NCBI RefSeq assembly: GCF_900591205.1
Contig: NZ_UUPU01000027.1
Location: forward strand, 1-64,000
From: Pseudomonas viridiflava
GTDB lineage: Bacteria; Pseudomonadota; Gammaproteobacteria; Pseudomonadales; Pseudomonadaceae
Reading direction: 5' to 3'
Length of the DNA: 64,000 bases
Shown here piece after piece: positions 1 through 8,848 of this stretch (positions within the stretch are counted from its first letter, which is position 1; each line of letters starts with the position of its first letter). The notes below the pieces were generated by a model that had not been told where the DNA came from, ran no database searches, and was given only the letters and a program-made list of their open reading frames with translations. Made by a program: the position numbers and the translations under genes.

Positions 1-150
1 GATTCAAGCCTGCGTGAGGGCACACCGAGCCGGAGGCGAGGTGCCGAGTGATGGGGCAAAGCGTTTTTGGTTACTTTTTGCGCTCTTCAAAAAGTGACCC
101 GCTGTAAGAGCGGAACCATCCTCAGCCGTCACCGCAGCAACGGATATACA
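1..150 (+). repeat. Partial copy of composite intergenic repeat, cut by window edge
   Basis: The sequence begins inside a repeat that recurs almost identically at 23086-23234 and, inverted and more diverged, at 22406-22560. Shared landmarks are GATTCAAGCC, GGCACACCGAGCC, GAGGTGCCGAGTGATGGGG, a hairpin made of GGTTACTTTTT and AAAAAGTGACC, GTAAGAGCGGAACCAT and a terminal CGGATAT. The copy stops about 12 bases before the fipA stop codon. The half carrying the cloverleaf seen in the other copies lies outside the window. It may act as a terminator for the che operon; that is inference. Confidence 0.85.
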
Positions 151-161
151 CAAAAACCCAA

Positions 162-554
162 TCAGCTCTTGTGCAGCTTACTCATCAACTGCGCCTCAGC
201 CTGAGTCAACCCACACGACTGCGTCAGCTCATCCACCGTAGCCCCCATCCCCACCAACTTAGCCGCCTGAGCAAACGACAAACTCGAAGGATCCCGCTGC
301 TCAATCTGCGCAAGCTTGTCAGGCAACGGCGCAAGAATCGCGCGCAGTTCATGCACCTCATCCCCAACCTTCACCGCACTCTGCTGAAAATGGTCGACCC
401 GCTTGACCAACTCCAGAATCCGCCGATCACGCACCACATCACGCTCGGCCTGCTGCAAAGCCAGTTCGCGCTGCTGACGCACATAGCGCAGCAGAAATGC
501 CAACGTCCCGGCCCACAACAGGGCCAGGACAATTACCGCTGCCTCAAGGAACAA
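162..554 (-). CDS. fipA: FipA, DUF2802 membrane protein (FlhF partner)
   Basis: This 130-residue protein has one N-terminal membrane helix (about residues 4-23), a short coiled stretch, and a C-terminal DUF2802 domain (about 90-128) with the pattern KLVGMGATVDEL then CGLTQAEAQL. DUF2802 proteins at this position, downstream of cheW, were described as FipA, which works with FlhF to place polar flagella. The start is a TTG at 554-552 directly after the cheW TGA, in the same frame. It is the last gene of the che operon. The family assignment is secure; the functional name rests on domain and location. Confidence 0.85.
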   Translation of the reverse strand: MFLEAAVIVLALLWAGTLAFLLRYVRQQRELALQQAERDVVRDRRILELVKRVDHFQQSAVKVGDEVHELRAILAPLPDKLAQIEQRDPSSLSFAQAAKLVGMGATVDELTQSCGLTQAEAQLMSKLHKS

Positions 555-1037
555 TCAGATGCTCTCCAGTTCCGACCACTCTTCTTCGCTCATCATCTTG
601 TCCAGCTCAACCAGAATCAGCAGCTCGCCGTTCTTGTTGCACACGCCCTGGATGAACTTGGCCGATTCCTCGTTACCCACGTTCGGCGCGGTTTCCACTT
701 CCGATTGGCGCAGGTAAACCACTTCCGCCACGCTGTCGACCATGATCCCGACCACTTGCTTGTCGGCTTCGATGATCACAATACGGGTGTTGTCGTTGAC
801 TTCGGTAGGCACCAGCCCGAAACGCTGGCGGGTGTCGATCACCGTCACCACGTTGCCGCGCAGGTTGATGATGCCGAGCACGTAGCTCGGCGCACCTGGC
901 ACGGGGGCAATTTCGGTGTAGCGCAGCACTTCCTGCACGCGCATCACGTTAATGCCATAGGACTCGTTGTCCAGTTTGAAGGTAACCCATTGCAGGATCG
1001 GATCATCCAAACCTTGTGCGGACGCTGACTTATTCAT
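555..1037 (-). CDS. cheW: Chemotaxis coupling protein CheW
   Basis: This 160-residue single-domain CheW protein links chemoreceptors to the CheA kinase in the polar array. The CheW fold is recognisable from WVTFKLDNESYGINV through GIINLRGNVVTVIDTR to the ILVELDKMMS region near the C-terminus, and length is normal. It is the second CheW-domain gene in a row, after parP. Its TGA stop abuts the in-frame TTG start of fipA. The ATG at 1037-1035 is the only good start. Confidence 0.95.
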   Translation of the reverse strand: MNKSASAQGLDDPILQWVTFKLDNESYGINVMRVQEVLRYTEIAPVPGAPSYVLGIINLRGNVVTVIDTRQRFGLVPTEVNDNTRIVIIEADKQVVGIMVDSVAEVVYLRQSEVETAPNVGNEESAKFIQGVCNKNGELLILVELDKMMSEEEWSELESI

Positions 1038-1116
1038 ACCCCTGACCCCTTCAAATGCCGTCTACACGGCGTGTGTGCTTCGCTGACCGCACTCGCATGC
1101 GGCCCTTATTGTTCAA

Positions 1117-1917
1117 TCAACTGTGTTTATTCAGCGCCATCGTCTTGACCGCTCCGCTGGCGATCAACTCGGCCAGCTCGGCGACGTCAAGCAACGCGCA
1201 CATGTGTTCAATCACGGTGCCCGCCAGCCAAGGCCGTTGGCCCCGGTGGCTGCGCCATTTGATTTCATTCGGGTCCAGGCGCAACGAGCGGCTGACTTGA
1301 TGCACCGCCAGCCCCCACTCGTAGCCCTGCACCGAGATCACGTATTGCAAGCCCTGGCGAAAATCATCGCGGTAGCGGTCGGGCATCACCCAGCGCGCCG
1401 TGTCCAGCACCTTGAGGTTACCGGCCTGACTGGGCAGGATGCCGAGGAACCACTCCGGTTGCCCGAACAGCGGCGTCAGCTCCTGGCCCTCCAGGGAGTA
1501 GATCGAGCCCAGGCACACCAGCGGCACCGCCAGGGTCAACCCGGCGACGTCGAACAGCAGGCACTCGAACGGCTCCGCAGCCCACGCCGGGCGGCCATCG
1601 CCGGTGTCCGGCGGCGGCGTGATGCTCGGCGGCAGGTGCACTTCCACCACCGGCTCCACCACCACCGGGGCCACCACTGCGGGCGCCACCACCACCGGAG
1701 TGATCGGCACCACCACCGGTGCGGTCACCACCCGCGCATCGCGGGCCTGCTCTTCCAGGACCGCCAGCTGGAATTCATCCAGCGTGCTTTCAGGCTCTAC
1801 GGCCGGCTCGAGTACCAGCAGCGGCTGTTCTTCCTCGGTCGCATCCTGCAGCAAGGCATCCAGGTAGGATTCCAGTGCCAGTTGCGGCCGGGTCTTGAGT
1901 TCGACTGGACGATTCAT
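1117..1917 (-). CDS. parP: ParP-like CheW-domain protein (array tether)
   Basis: The 266-residue protein has an N-terminal region (about 1-110) rich in Glu, Pro and Val, including a run of PVVV/PVVEP units, followed by a CheW-like domain (about 115-260; FECLLFDVAGLTLAVPLV). This layout and the adjacent ParA-like gene match ParP, whose CheW-like AIF domain stabilises CheA in arrays while ParC supplies the polar anchor. A GTG at 1920 and an ATG at 1917 are both possible starts; the parC stop (1919-1917) overlaps them, suggesting translational coupling. Confidence 0.82.
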   Translation of the reverse strand: MNRPVELKTRPQLALESYLDALLQDATEEEQPLLVLEPAVEPESTLDEFQLAVLEEQARDARVVTAPVVVPITPVVVAPAVVAPVVVEPVVEVHLPPSITPPPDTGDGRPAWAAEPFECLLFDVAGLTLAVPLVCLGSIYSLEGQELTPLFGQPEWFLGILPSQAGNLKVLDTARWVMPDRYRDDFRQGLQYVISVQGYEWGLAVHQVSRSLRLDPNEIKWRSHRGQRPWLAGTVIEHMCALLDVAELAELIASGAVKTMALNKHS

Positions 1918-2705
1918 CACGCCACCTGCGCCACAAGCTGCTGCGACAGCAAATGCTTGAGCAAAGCACGGTAGGCCAGCACCCCACGGCTTTTGCCGTC
2001 GAACTGCGAAGGTGTGAGACCCGCACGGCTGGCGTCACGCAGGCGCGTGTCGACCGGGATGTAGCCGTTCCAGATGGTCTGCGGGTACGCATCGCGCAGT
2101 ACACGCAGGGTGCCCAGAGACGCTTGGGTACGGCGGTCGAACAGGGTCGGCACGATGCTGAACGGCAGCGCCTGCTTACGCGAACGGTTGATCATCGCCA
2201 GGGTGCTGACCATGCGTTCCAGGCCCTTGACCGCCAGGTGCTCGGTCTGTACCGGGATCACCAGTTGCTGGCTGGCCGCCAAGGCGTTGACCATCAGCAC
2301 GCCGAGCAGCGGCGGGCTGTCGATGATCGCGTAGTCGAAGTCCTGCCACAGCTGCGCCAGGGTCTTGGCGATCACCAGGCCCAGGCCGCTCTGCCCCGGC
2401 GACTGGCGCTCAAGAGTGGCAAGGGCAGTGCTGGACGGCAGCAGCGAAATACTTTCATTGCTGGTGGGCAACAGCAGCTGCCCGGGCAGGTCGGCCGGCA
2501 CACTGCCTTTGTGCAGGAACAGGTCGTAGTTGCTGTGTTCCAGCGCATCCGGGTCGTAGCCGAAATAGCTGGTCATCGAGCCATGGGGGTCCAGGTCCAC
2601 CACGACCACACGCTTGCCCGCCTCGGCCAGCAAACCGGCTAAGGCGATGGAGGTGGTGGTCTTGCCGACTCCACCTTTTTGATTGGCAACTGCCCAGACT
2701 CTCAT
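1917..2705 (-). CDS. parC: ParC, ParA-like ATPase for polar chemotaxis array placement
   Basis: This 262-residue ParA/MinD-family ATPase has a deviant Walker A motif (NQKGGVGKTTT) right after the start and a Walker A' motif (VVVDLDPHG). Chemotaxis-operon members of the family (ParC) localise CheA arrays to the cell pole and share them between daughters. The start at 2705 is chosen because GGAGGA lies seven bases upstream and the protein then begins MRVWAVANQKGG, as is usual. The reading frame is open for 14 codons further upstream, but those look unlike coding sequence. Confidence 0.9.
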   Translation of the reverse strand: MRVWAVANQKGGVGKTTTSIALAGLLAEAGKRVVVVDLDPHGSMTSYFGYDPDALEHSNYDLFLHKGSVPADLPGQLLLPTSNESISLLPSSTALATLERQSPGQSGLGLVIAKTLAQLWQDFDYAIIDSPPLLGVLMVNALAASQQLVIPVQTEHLAVKGLERMVSTLAMINRSRKQALPFSIVPTLFDRRTQASLGTLRVLRDAYPQTIWNGYIPVDTRLRDASRAGLTPSQFDGKSRGVLAYRALLKHLLSQQLVAQVA

Positions 2706-2756
2706 TCGGATGGTTCCTCCCGGCAGGCAAAGGCGCGACCGAGACATTGCATAAGG

Positions 2757-3644
2757 TTATTGAGCCGGTGACGGAGAATTGACGGCACTCTGACGAACCG
2801 GCGGCTTTGCAGGGGCCGGTGCAGTTTGTGTGCCAGCCCGCTTCAAGGCCGCGTCCGGTGTTGCATTGGCGGTGCCGGTGCCGGTCAGGCTACGGCGCAC
2901 ATCCAGGTTACGCGAGACCACCAAAACCACCCGCCGGTTACGTGCCCGACCTTCCACCGTGGCGTTATTGGCCACCGGCTGGAACTCGCCGTAGCCCACC
3001 GAGGCCAGCCGACCAGGGTTCACGCCCTGCATCGCGAGCATGCGCACGATGCTTGCCGCCCGCGCCGAAGACAGTTCCCAATTGGTCGGGTACTGCGCCG
3101 TGCTGATCGGAAAATTGTCGGTAAAGCCTTCCACGTGGACCGGGTTTTCGAACGGTTTGAGGATCGCCGCCACCTTGTCGATGATGGTAAACGCCTGGTC
3201 ACTCGGCATCGCATCGGCGCTGGCGAACAGCAGGCTGGAATTGAGCTCGATCTCCACCCACAACTCATTGCCGCGCACGGTCATCTGGTTGGAGCTGATC
3301 AGGTCGCCAAACGCGGCGCTGATATCGTCGGCAATGCTTTTCAGCGGGTCACTGGTGCCGCCCACGCCGGCGGCGGTTTCATCACTGTCGTTGACCAGCG
3401 GCTTGGCCGGGGTCACGGTCTTGGGCCGCTCTTCGCCGATGGGGATCGGCTTGAGGGCGCGGTCGGCGTCGTTGAACACCCCGATAAGCGCCTGGGAAAT
3501 AACCTTGTACTTGCCTTCGTTGATCGACGAGATGGAGTACATCACCACGAAAAACGCGAACAGCAAGGTGATGAAATCCGCGTAGGACACCAGCCAGCGT
3601 TCGTGGTTGACGTGTTCTTCAGGCTCGCGACGGCGACGGCTCAT
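2757..3644 (-). CDS. motD: MotD, flagellar stator protein (MotB family)
   Basis: The 295-residue protein has a single membrane helix near residues 18-40 with the stator aspartate (D23 in SYADFITLLFAFF), a linker, and a C-terminal OmpA-like peptidoglycan-binding domain (NWELSSARA, GYGE, NRRV). Pseudomonas has two stators, MotAB and MotCD; the position after cheB and motC marks this one as MotD. The start at 3644 has an AGAGGTG site just upstream. It is separated from motC by 244 bp of REP-type repeats, unusual inside a tightly packed operon. Confidence 0.92.
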   Translation of the reverse strand: MSRRRREPEEHVNHERWLVSYADFITLLFAFFVVMYSISSINEGKYKVISQALIGVFNDADRALKPIPIGEERPKTVTPAKPLVNDSDETAAGVGGTSDPLKSIADDISAAFGDLISSNQMTVRGNELWVEIELNSSLLFASADAMPSDQAFTIIDKVAAILKPFENPVHVEGFTDNFPISTAQYPTNWELSSARAASIVRMLAMQGVNPGRLASVGYGEFQPVANNATVEGRARNRRVVLVVSRNLDVRRSLTGTGTANATPDAALKRAGTQTAPAPAKPPVRQSAVNSPSPAQ

Positions 3645-3667
3645 TGGCAGGCACCTCTGCATTCAAT

Positions 3668-3851
3668 GTGGCGAGCGGGCTTGTTGTGGCGAGCGGGCTT
3701 GCCCGCGCTGGGGCGCGAAGCGGCCCCAAAACCAGACGCCGCGATCCGTCTGAAAAAACGCGTTGCCTGGACTGGGGCTGCTTCGCAACCCAACGCGGGC
3801 AAGCCCGCTCGCCACGACAAACTTTCTCGCCACTGCAAGCCCGCTCGCCAC
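3668..3851. repeat. REP-derived inverted and tandem repeat array
   Basis: Two tandem copies of GTGGCGAGCGGGCTTG (3668-3683 and 3686-3701) face two inverted copies (3800-3815 and 3836-3851). A degenerate third inverted unit near 3820-3832 lies between the latter. The inner arms extend to GGGCAAGCCCGC and to GGGGC-G-GAAG-type stems, so the whole can fold into one long hairpin. The array fills the motC-motD gap and would be transcribed in their shared mRNA. It is a different REP class from the five GTGGGAGCTGGC elements elsewhere in the window. Confidence 0.85.
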
Positions 3852-3888
3852 GACAAGCCGGTTGGCCATAACACGCTCTTCATGGCCA

Positions 3889-4629
3889 TCAATCCATGAA
3901 GCCCTGGAGCTTCAATTCGATGGAGCGCGGGTTCTCGCCCTCGGCAATCGACAGAATGCCTTCGAGCAACATCTCGCGGTAACGCGACTGGCGCATGGCG
4001 ATCGACTTGAGCTTGCTCGCCACCGGCAACAGCACCAGGTTGGCACTGGCTACGCCGTAGATGGTGGCGACAAATGCCACGGCAATCCCGCTGCCCAACT
4101 GCGAGGGGTCGGCCAGGTTGCCCATTACGTGGATCAGGCCCATCACCGCACCGATAATGCCGATGGTCGGCGCGTAGCCGCCCATGCTTTCAAAGACTTT
4201 GGCGGCGTTGATGTCGCGGCTTTCCTGGGTGTAGAAATCCACCTCAAGGATGCTGCGGATCGCTTCCGGCTCGGCGCCGTCTACCAGCAATTGCAAGCCT
4301 TTGCGGGCGTAGCTGTCGGGCTCGGCATCGGCCACGCCTTCCAGGCCCAGCAGGCCCTCTTTACGGGCGGTGAGGCTCCAGTTGACCACACGGTCGATGC
4401 CGCCGGGCAGGTCCACGCGTGGCGGGAAAATGATCCAGATGAGGATCTGCATCGCCCGCTTGAAAGAACTCAGAGGCGACTGCAATAACGCCGCGCCCAC
4501 CGTGCCGCCGATCACAATCAGCGCTGCCGGGCCGTTGGCCAGGGCACCCAAGTGGCCGCCTTCGAGGTAGTTGCCGCCAATGATCGCGACAAACGCCATG
4601 ATGATGCCGATCAGGCTCAATACATCCAT
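3889..4629 (-). CDS. motC: MotC, flagellar stator protein (MotA family)
   Basis: This 246-residue MotA-family protein has four membrane helices: two near the N-terminus (IGIIMAFVAIIGG, AALIVIGGTVGAALL) and two after the cytoplasmic loop (YAPTIGIIGAVMGLIHVM, IAVAFVATIYGVASANLVLLP). With MotD it forms the proton-driven stator. The start at 4629 overlaps the cheB stop as TGATG with GGAGG upstream; the reading frame extends three codons further but without support. Confidence 0.93.
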   Translation of the reverse strand: MDVLSLIGIIMAFVAIIGGNYLEGGHLGALANGPAALIVIGGTVGAALLQSPLSSFKRAMQILIWIIFPPRVDLPGGIDRVVNWSLTARKEGLLGLEGVADAEPDSYARKGLQLLVDGAEPEAIRSILEVDFYTQESRDINAAKVFESMGGYAPTIGIIGAVMGLIHVMGNLADPSQLGSGIAVAFVATIYGVASANLVLLPVASKLKSIAMRQSRYREMLLEGILSIAEGENPRSIELKLQGFMD

Positions 4630-5765
4630 CAGAGGCAAGCCTCCACCAGATGCTTGCCGATGTCGTCCAGGCTATAGACGGCGTCGGCCAGGTCAGCCTT
4701 GACGATGGCCATGGGCATGCCATAGATCACGCAGCTGGCTTCATCCTGGGCCCAGATGGCGCTGCCGCCCTGCTTGAGCAGGCGTGCGCCTTCACGGCCG
4801 TCGGCGCCCATGCCGGTAAGCACCACCGCCAGAACTTTGTCGCCGTAGGACTTGGCCGCCGAACCGAAGGTGATATCCACGCACGGCTTGTAGTTCAAGC
4901 GCTCATCGCCCGGCAGGATTTTGATCGCGCCACGGCCGTCCACCATCATTTGCTTGCCACCGGGGGCCAGCAACGCCAGGCCAGGGCGCAGGATGTCGCC
5001 GTCTTCGGCTTCCTTGACGCTGATGCGGCACAGCTTGTCCAGGCGCTCGGCGAACGCCTTGGTGAACGCGGCGGGCATATGCTGGATCAACACGATTGGC
5101 GCCGGGAAGTTGGCCGGCAATTGCGTCAACACACGCTGCAGGGCCACCGGGCCGCCCGTGGAGGTGCCAATGGCGACCAGCTTGTAAGCCTTGCGCTTGG
5201 GCGCAGGCGAATGGGCGCTCGGCGCAGGCGCAGGCGCTCGCGCCGGGGCTGCTGCGGGCCGTGCAACCGGGGCCGGTGCCGGCGCTGGGCGGCTGAACGA
5301 GGAGCTGGTGGGTGCGGCAGGCGCCGCCACCGGTGCAGGCGCCGGCGTGCTGAACAAGCTGCGCCGGTTACTGCGGGAAATACTGTGGACTTTCTCGCAC
5401 AGCAGTTGCTTGACCTTTTCAGGGTTGCGCGAGATGTCTTCGAAATTCTTCGGCAGGAAATCCACCGCACCAGCGTCCAACGCATCCAGGGTCACCCGGG
5501 CGCCTTCGTGGGTCAGCGAGGAGAACATCAACACCGGAGTCGGGCAGCGCTGCATGATGTGCCGAACTGCCGTGATGCCATCCATCATCGGCATCTCGTA
5601 GTCCATGGTGATCACGTCGGGCTTCAACGCAATGGCCTGATCAATCGCCTCTTTGCCGTTAGTGGCCGTGCCGATCACCTGAATCGTTGGATCGGCGGAA
5701 AGAATTTCCGAGACGCGGCGGCGGAAGAAACCCGAATCGTCCACCACCAGGACCTTGACTACCAT
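4629..5765 (-). CDS. cheB: CheB, chemoreceptor methylesterase response regulator
   Basis: The 378-residue protein has an N-terminal receiver domain (phospho-acceptor D55 in ITMDYEMPM), an Ala/Pro-rich linker (about 140-190) and a C-terminal methylesterase with the Ser-His-Asp set S202 (GTSTGGP), H229 (IQHM) and D322 (GMGADGREG). It demethylates and deamidates chemoreceptors after phosphorylation by CheA. The start at 5765 has GGAG seven bases upstream. The linker is long and low-complexity, like those of CheA and ParP in the same operon. The partner cheR is not in the window. Confidence 0.95.
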   Translation of the reverse strand: MVVKVLVVDDSGFFRRRVSEILSADPTIQVIGTATNGKEAIDQAIALKPDVITMDYEMPMMDGITAVRHIMQRCPTPVLMFSSLTHEGARVTLDALDAGAVDFLPKNFEDISRNPEKVKQLLCEKVHSISRSNRRSLFSTPAPAPVAAPAAPTSSSFSRPAPAPAPVARPAAAPARAPAPAPSAHSPAPKRKAYKLVAIGTSTGGPVALQRVLTQLPANFPAPIVLIQHMPAAFTKAFAERLDKLCRISVKEAEDGDILRPGLALLAPGGKQMMVDGRGAIKILPGDERLNYKPCVDITFGSAAKSYGDKVLAVVLTGMGADGREGARLLKQGGSAIWAQDEASCVIYGMPMAIVKADLADAVYSLDDIGKHLVEACL

Positions 5766-5813
5766 AAACACTCCGTTAGGCGGGGCGGGCATTACCGCCC
5801 TGCCCCACCAGAA

Positions 5814-8030
5814 TCAAATACGCCGAGCGGCGTAACGCTTGAGCATGCTCGGAACATCGAGAATCAGCGCGATCCGACCGTCACCGGTGATGGTCGCACC
5901 CGACATGCCCGGGGTTCCCTGCAGCATTTTGCCCAAAGGCTTGATGACCACTTCTTCCTGGCCCACCAGCTGATCGACCACAAAGCCGATGCGCTGGGTG
6001 CCCACGGAGAGGATCACCACGTGGCCTTCGCGCTGCTCTTCATGGGCAGCCGATGCCACCAGCCAGCGCTTGAGGTAGAACAGTGGCAACGCCTTGTCGC
6101 GCACGATCACTACTTCCTGGCCGTCCACCACGTTGGTACGCGACAGGTCGAGGTGGAAGATTTCGTTGACGTTGACCAGCGGGAAAGCAAACGCCTGGTT
6201 GCCCAGCATCACCATCAGGGTCGGCATGATCGCCAAGGTCAACGGCACCTTGATCACGATTTTCGAGCCCTGGCCCTTGGTCGAGTAGATATTGATCGAA
6301 CCGTTGAGCTGGCTGATCTTGGTCTTCACCACGTCCATGCCCACGCCACGGCCCGACACGTCGGAAATCTCGGTCTTGGTCGAGAAGCCCGGCGCGAAGA
6401 TCAGGTTGTAGCACTCGGTGTCGGTCAGGCGATCGGCAGCGTCCTTGTCCATCACGCCGCGCTTGACCGCGATATTGCGCAAGATGGTCGGGTCCATGCC
6501 TTTGCCGTCATCGGTGATCGACAGCAGGATATGGTCGCCTTCTTGCTCGGCCGCCAGAATCACCTTGCCGCCACGGGACTTGCCCGAGGCTTCGCGCTCT
6601 TCCGGGGTTTCGACGCCGTGGTCGACGGCGTTGCGCACCAAGTGGACCAGCGGGTCGGCCAGGGCCTCGACAAGGTTCTTGTCGAGGTCGGTCTCTTCAC
6701 CCACCAGTTCCAGGTTGATCTCTTTCTTGAGCTGACGCGCCAGGTCACGAACCAGGCGCGGGAAGCGGCCGAAGACTTTCTTGATCGGCTGCATCCGCGT
6801 CTTCATGACGGCGGTTTGCAGGTCGGCGGTGACCACGTCGAGGTTCGACACGGCCTTCTGCATGGCTTCATCGCCACTGGTCAGGCCCAGGCGTACCAGG
6901 CGGTTACGCACCAGTACCAGTTCGCCGACCATGTTCATGATGTCGTCCAGGCGAGCGGTATCAACCCGCACGGTGGTTTCGGCTTCACTGGCAGGCTTCT
7001 CGGCCACTGCAGCGGCCGGGGCACGTGCGGCTGCCGGAGCGGCTGCCGGCGCAGGCTTGGCGGCGGCAGGCGCCGCAGCCTTGGCCGGTGCCGGTTTTGC
7101 TGCCACAGGGGCTGCGGTCGCCGCGGCGGCCGGGGCCACTTCGGTGAACTTGCCTTTGCCGTGCAATTCATCCAGCAGCGATTCGAACTCGTGATCGCTG
7201 ATCAGCCCATCGCCGGCCGGTGCTGCAGCGGCGGCGGCAGGTGCGGCAGGTGCAGCCGCTGTAGAGGCGACTTCCGGCAAGGCGTCAGCGGCAAACGTGC
7301 CCTTGCCATGCAGTTGGTCCAGCAGCGCTTCGAATTCATCATCGGTGATGTCGGTGCTGGTGGATGCGGCAGGCGCGTCCGCCACTGCGGGCGGCGCCAC
7401 GGCGTCGGCCGCGAACTGGCCCTTGCCGTGCAACTGGTCGAGCAGCGATTCGAACTCTGCGTCGGTAATGTCTTCGCTGGTCGGCGCCGCGGCTGCAGGT
7501 GCCGCTTGCGGTGCCTCAGCCTCGGCCTTGACGGCATTGAGCGAGTTGAGCAGCTGTTCGAACTCGCTGTCCGTCACATCCGCTTCAGGCTCTGCTACAG
7601 GTTCCGGCGCAGCCTCAGCCACCGGCGCAGCCGACAGGTCGGCAGGCTCTGCGTAGCGCGCCAGGGCGGCCAGCAGTTGCGGGGTAGCCGCCGTGATCGG
7701 GGCACGTTCGCGCACTTCGCTGAACATGCCGTTGACCGCATCCAGTGCTTCGAGAATCACGTCCATCAACTCCGAATCAACGTGACGCTCACCCTTGCGC
7801 AGGATGTCGAACACGTTCTCGGCGATGTGGCAGCACTCCACCAGCTCATGGAGCTGGAGGAAGCCGGCGCCCCCTTTTACAGTGTGAAAACCGCGAAATA
7901 TTGCATTGAGCAGGTTCGCATCATCTGGTCGGCTTTCCAGCTCGACCAGCTGTTCGGACAGTTGCTCTAAAATTTCGCCGGCCTCTACAAGGAAATCCTG
8001 AAGGATTTCTTCATCGGCGCCGAAGCTCAT
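5814..8030 (-). CDS. cheA: CheA, chemotaxis histidine kinase
   Basis: This 738-residue kinase has an Hpt domain with phospho-acceptor H49 (FHTVKGG), a long linker (about 115-350), a dimerisation domain, an HATPase domain (VRNAVDHG, DDGKGMD, GRGVGMDVV) and a C-terminal CheW-like domain. Instead of a clear CheY-binding P2 domain, the linker carries four copies of a TDxEFExLLDxLHGKGxF-like motif (starting near 151, 187, 227 and 277) separated by Ala/Pro spacers. The place of this region, next to parC and parP, resembles the localisation (LID) region of polar-array CheAs. It passes phosphate to CheY and CheB. Confidence 0.96.
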   Translation of the reverse strand: MSFGADEEILQDFLVEAGEILEQLSEQLVELESRPDDANLLNAIFRGFHTVKGGAGFLQLHELVECCHIAENVFDILRKGERHVDSELMDVILEALDAVNGMFSEVRERAPITAATPQLLAALARYAEPADLSAAPVAEAAPEPVAEPEADVTDSEFEQLLNSLNAVKAEAEAPQAAPAAAAPTSEDITDAEFESLLDQLHGKGQFAADAVAPPAVADAPAASTSTDITDDEFEALLDQLHGKGTFAADALPEVASTAAAPAAPAAAAAAPAGDGLISDHEFESLLDELHGKGKFTEVAPAAAATAAPVAAKPAPAKAAAPAAAKPAPAAAPAAARAPAAAVAEKPASEAETTVRVDTARLDDIMNMVGELVLVRNRLVRLGLTSGDEAMQKAVSNLDVVTADLQTAVMKTRMQPIKKVFGRFPRLVRDLARQLKKEINLELVGEETDLDKNLVEALADPLVHLVRNAVDHGVETPEEREASGKSRGGKVILAAEQEGDHILLSITDDGKGMDPTILRNIAVKRGVMDKDAADRLTDTECYNLIFAPGFSTKTEISDVSGRGVGMDVVKTKISQLNGSINIYSTKGQGSKIVIKVPLTLAIMPTLMVMLGNQAFAFPLVNVNEIFHLDLSRTNVVDGQEVVIVRDKALPLFYLKRWLVASAAHEEQREGHVVILSVGTQRIGFVVDQLVGQEEVVIKPLGKMLQGTPGMSGATITGDGRIALILDVPSMLKRYAARRI

Positions 8031-8041
8031 GTGGGTGCTCC

Positions 8042-8830
8042 TTAGAAGCCTAAACTGGATAACAGGTCATCAACATCATCTTGACCCGATACAACGTCTT
8101 CACGTTTATCGGCATGAATCTGCGGACCTTCACCCTTGGCGAGATGTTTTTGTGGATCTTTTTCCGAGAGGATCGCTTCGCGGTCATGTTCGATGCCGGC
8201 AAAACGATCAACCTGGCCTGCCATAAGCACCAATTTGAGCAAGTTGCTTTCCACTTCGGTGACCAACTGGGTCACACGCTTGATCACCTGACCGGTGAGG
8301 TCCTGGTAATCCTGGGCCAGCAGAATGTCGTTGAGGTTGCTGGAAACCGTGCGGTTTTCCTGCTCGCTGCGTGACAGAAAACCGTCGACCCGACGCGCCA
8401 GCTCACGAAACTCTTCAGCCCCCACTTCGCGGCGCATGAAACGGCCCCAATCGTGGCTCAGAGCCTGCGCCTCAGTGGCCATACCATTGACCAGGGGCGT
8501 GGCGTTTTCCACCAGGTCCATGGTGCGGTTGGCCGCTGCCTCAGTCAGCCTGACCACATAGGACAGGCGCTCGGTGGCGTCAGTGATTTGCGAGATTTCC
8601 TCGGCCTGGGGCATGTGCGGGTCAATCTGGAAATTGACGATTGCACTGTGCAGCTCGCGTGTGAGCTTGCCCACTTCCTGGTACAGGCCGCGGTCACGGG
8701 TCTGGTTGAGCTCATGGATTAACTGCACCGCGTCGCCGAACTGGCCTTTTTCAAGGCTGTCGACCAACTGGTGAGCATGCTTTTTCAGGGTCGACTCAAA
8801 ATCGCCCTGTGACGTTTCTTTATGCTCCAT
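8042..8830 (-). CDS. cheZ: CheZ, CheY-P phosphatase
   Basis: This 262-residue, largely helical protein has the catalytic segment AQDYQDLTGQVIKRV, in which D177 and Q181 correspond to the E. coli Asp-Gln pair. Its C-terminal CheY-binding peptide is DDVDDLLSSLGF. It dephosphorylates CheY-P and ends signalling. It lies between cheY and cheA with gaps of 18 and 11 bp, so the three genes are one transcript. Confidence 0.95.
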   Translation of the reverse strand: MEHKETSQGDFESTLKKHAHQLVDSLEKGQFGDAVQLIHELNQTRDRGLYQEVGKLTRELHSAIVNFQIDPHMPQAEEISQITDATERLSYVVRLTEAAANRTMDLVENATPLVNGMATEAQALSHDWGRFMRREVGAEEFRELARRVDGFLSRSEQENRTVSSNLNDILLAQDYQDLTGQVIKRVTQLVTEVESNLLKLVLMAGQVDRFAGIEHDREAILSEKDPQKHLAKGEGPQIHADKREDVVSGQDDVDDLLSSLGF

Positions 8831-8848
8831 AGCTCCCCCGCGATGGCA

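Noticed and set aside
3641-3892. Open frames of 68-83 codons across the motC-motD gap
   Set aside because: Their products are translated REP units (SWRAGLPAL-like repeats), not proteins.
4650-7970. 1106-codon open frame on the + strand
   Set aside because: It lies antisense to cheB and cheA and is rich in His, Arg, Gly and Gln, as expected for the complement of Ala/Pro/Leu-rich GC-rich genes. Both opposite genes are clearly real.
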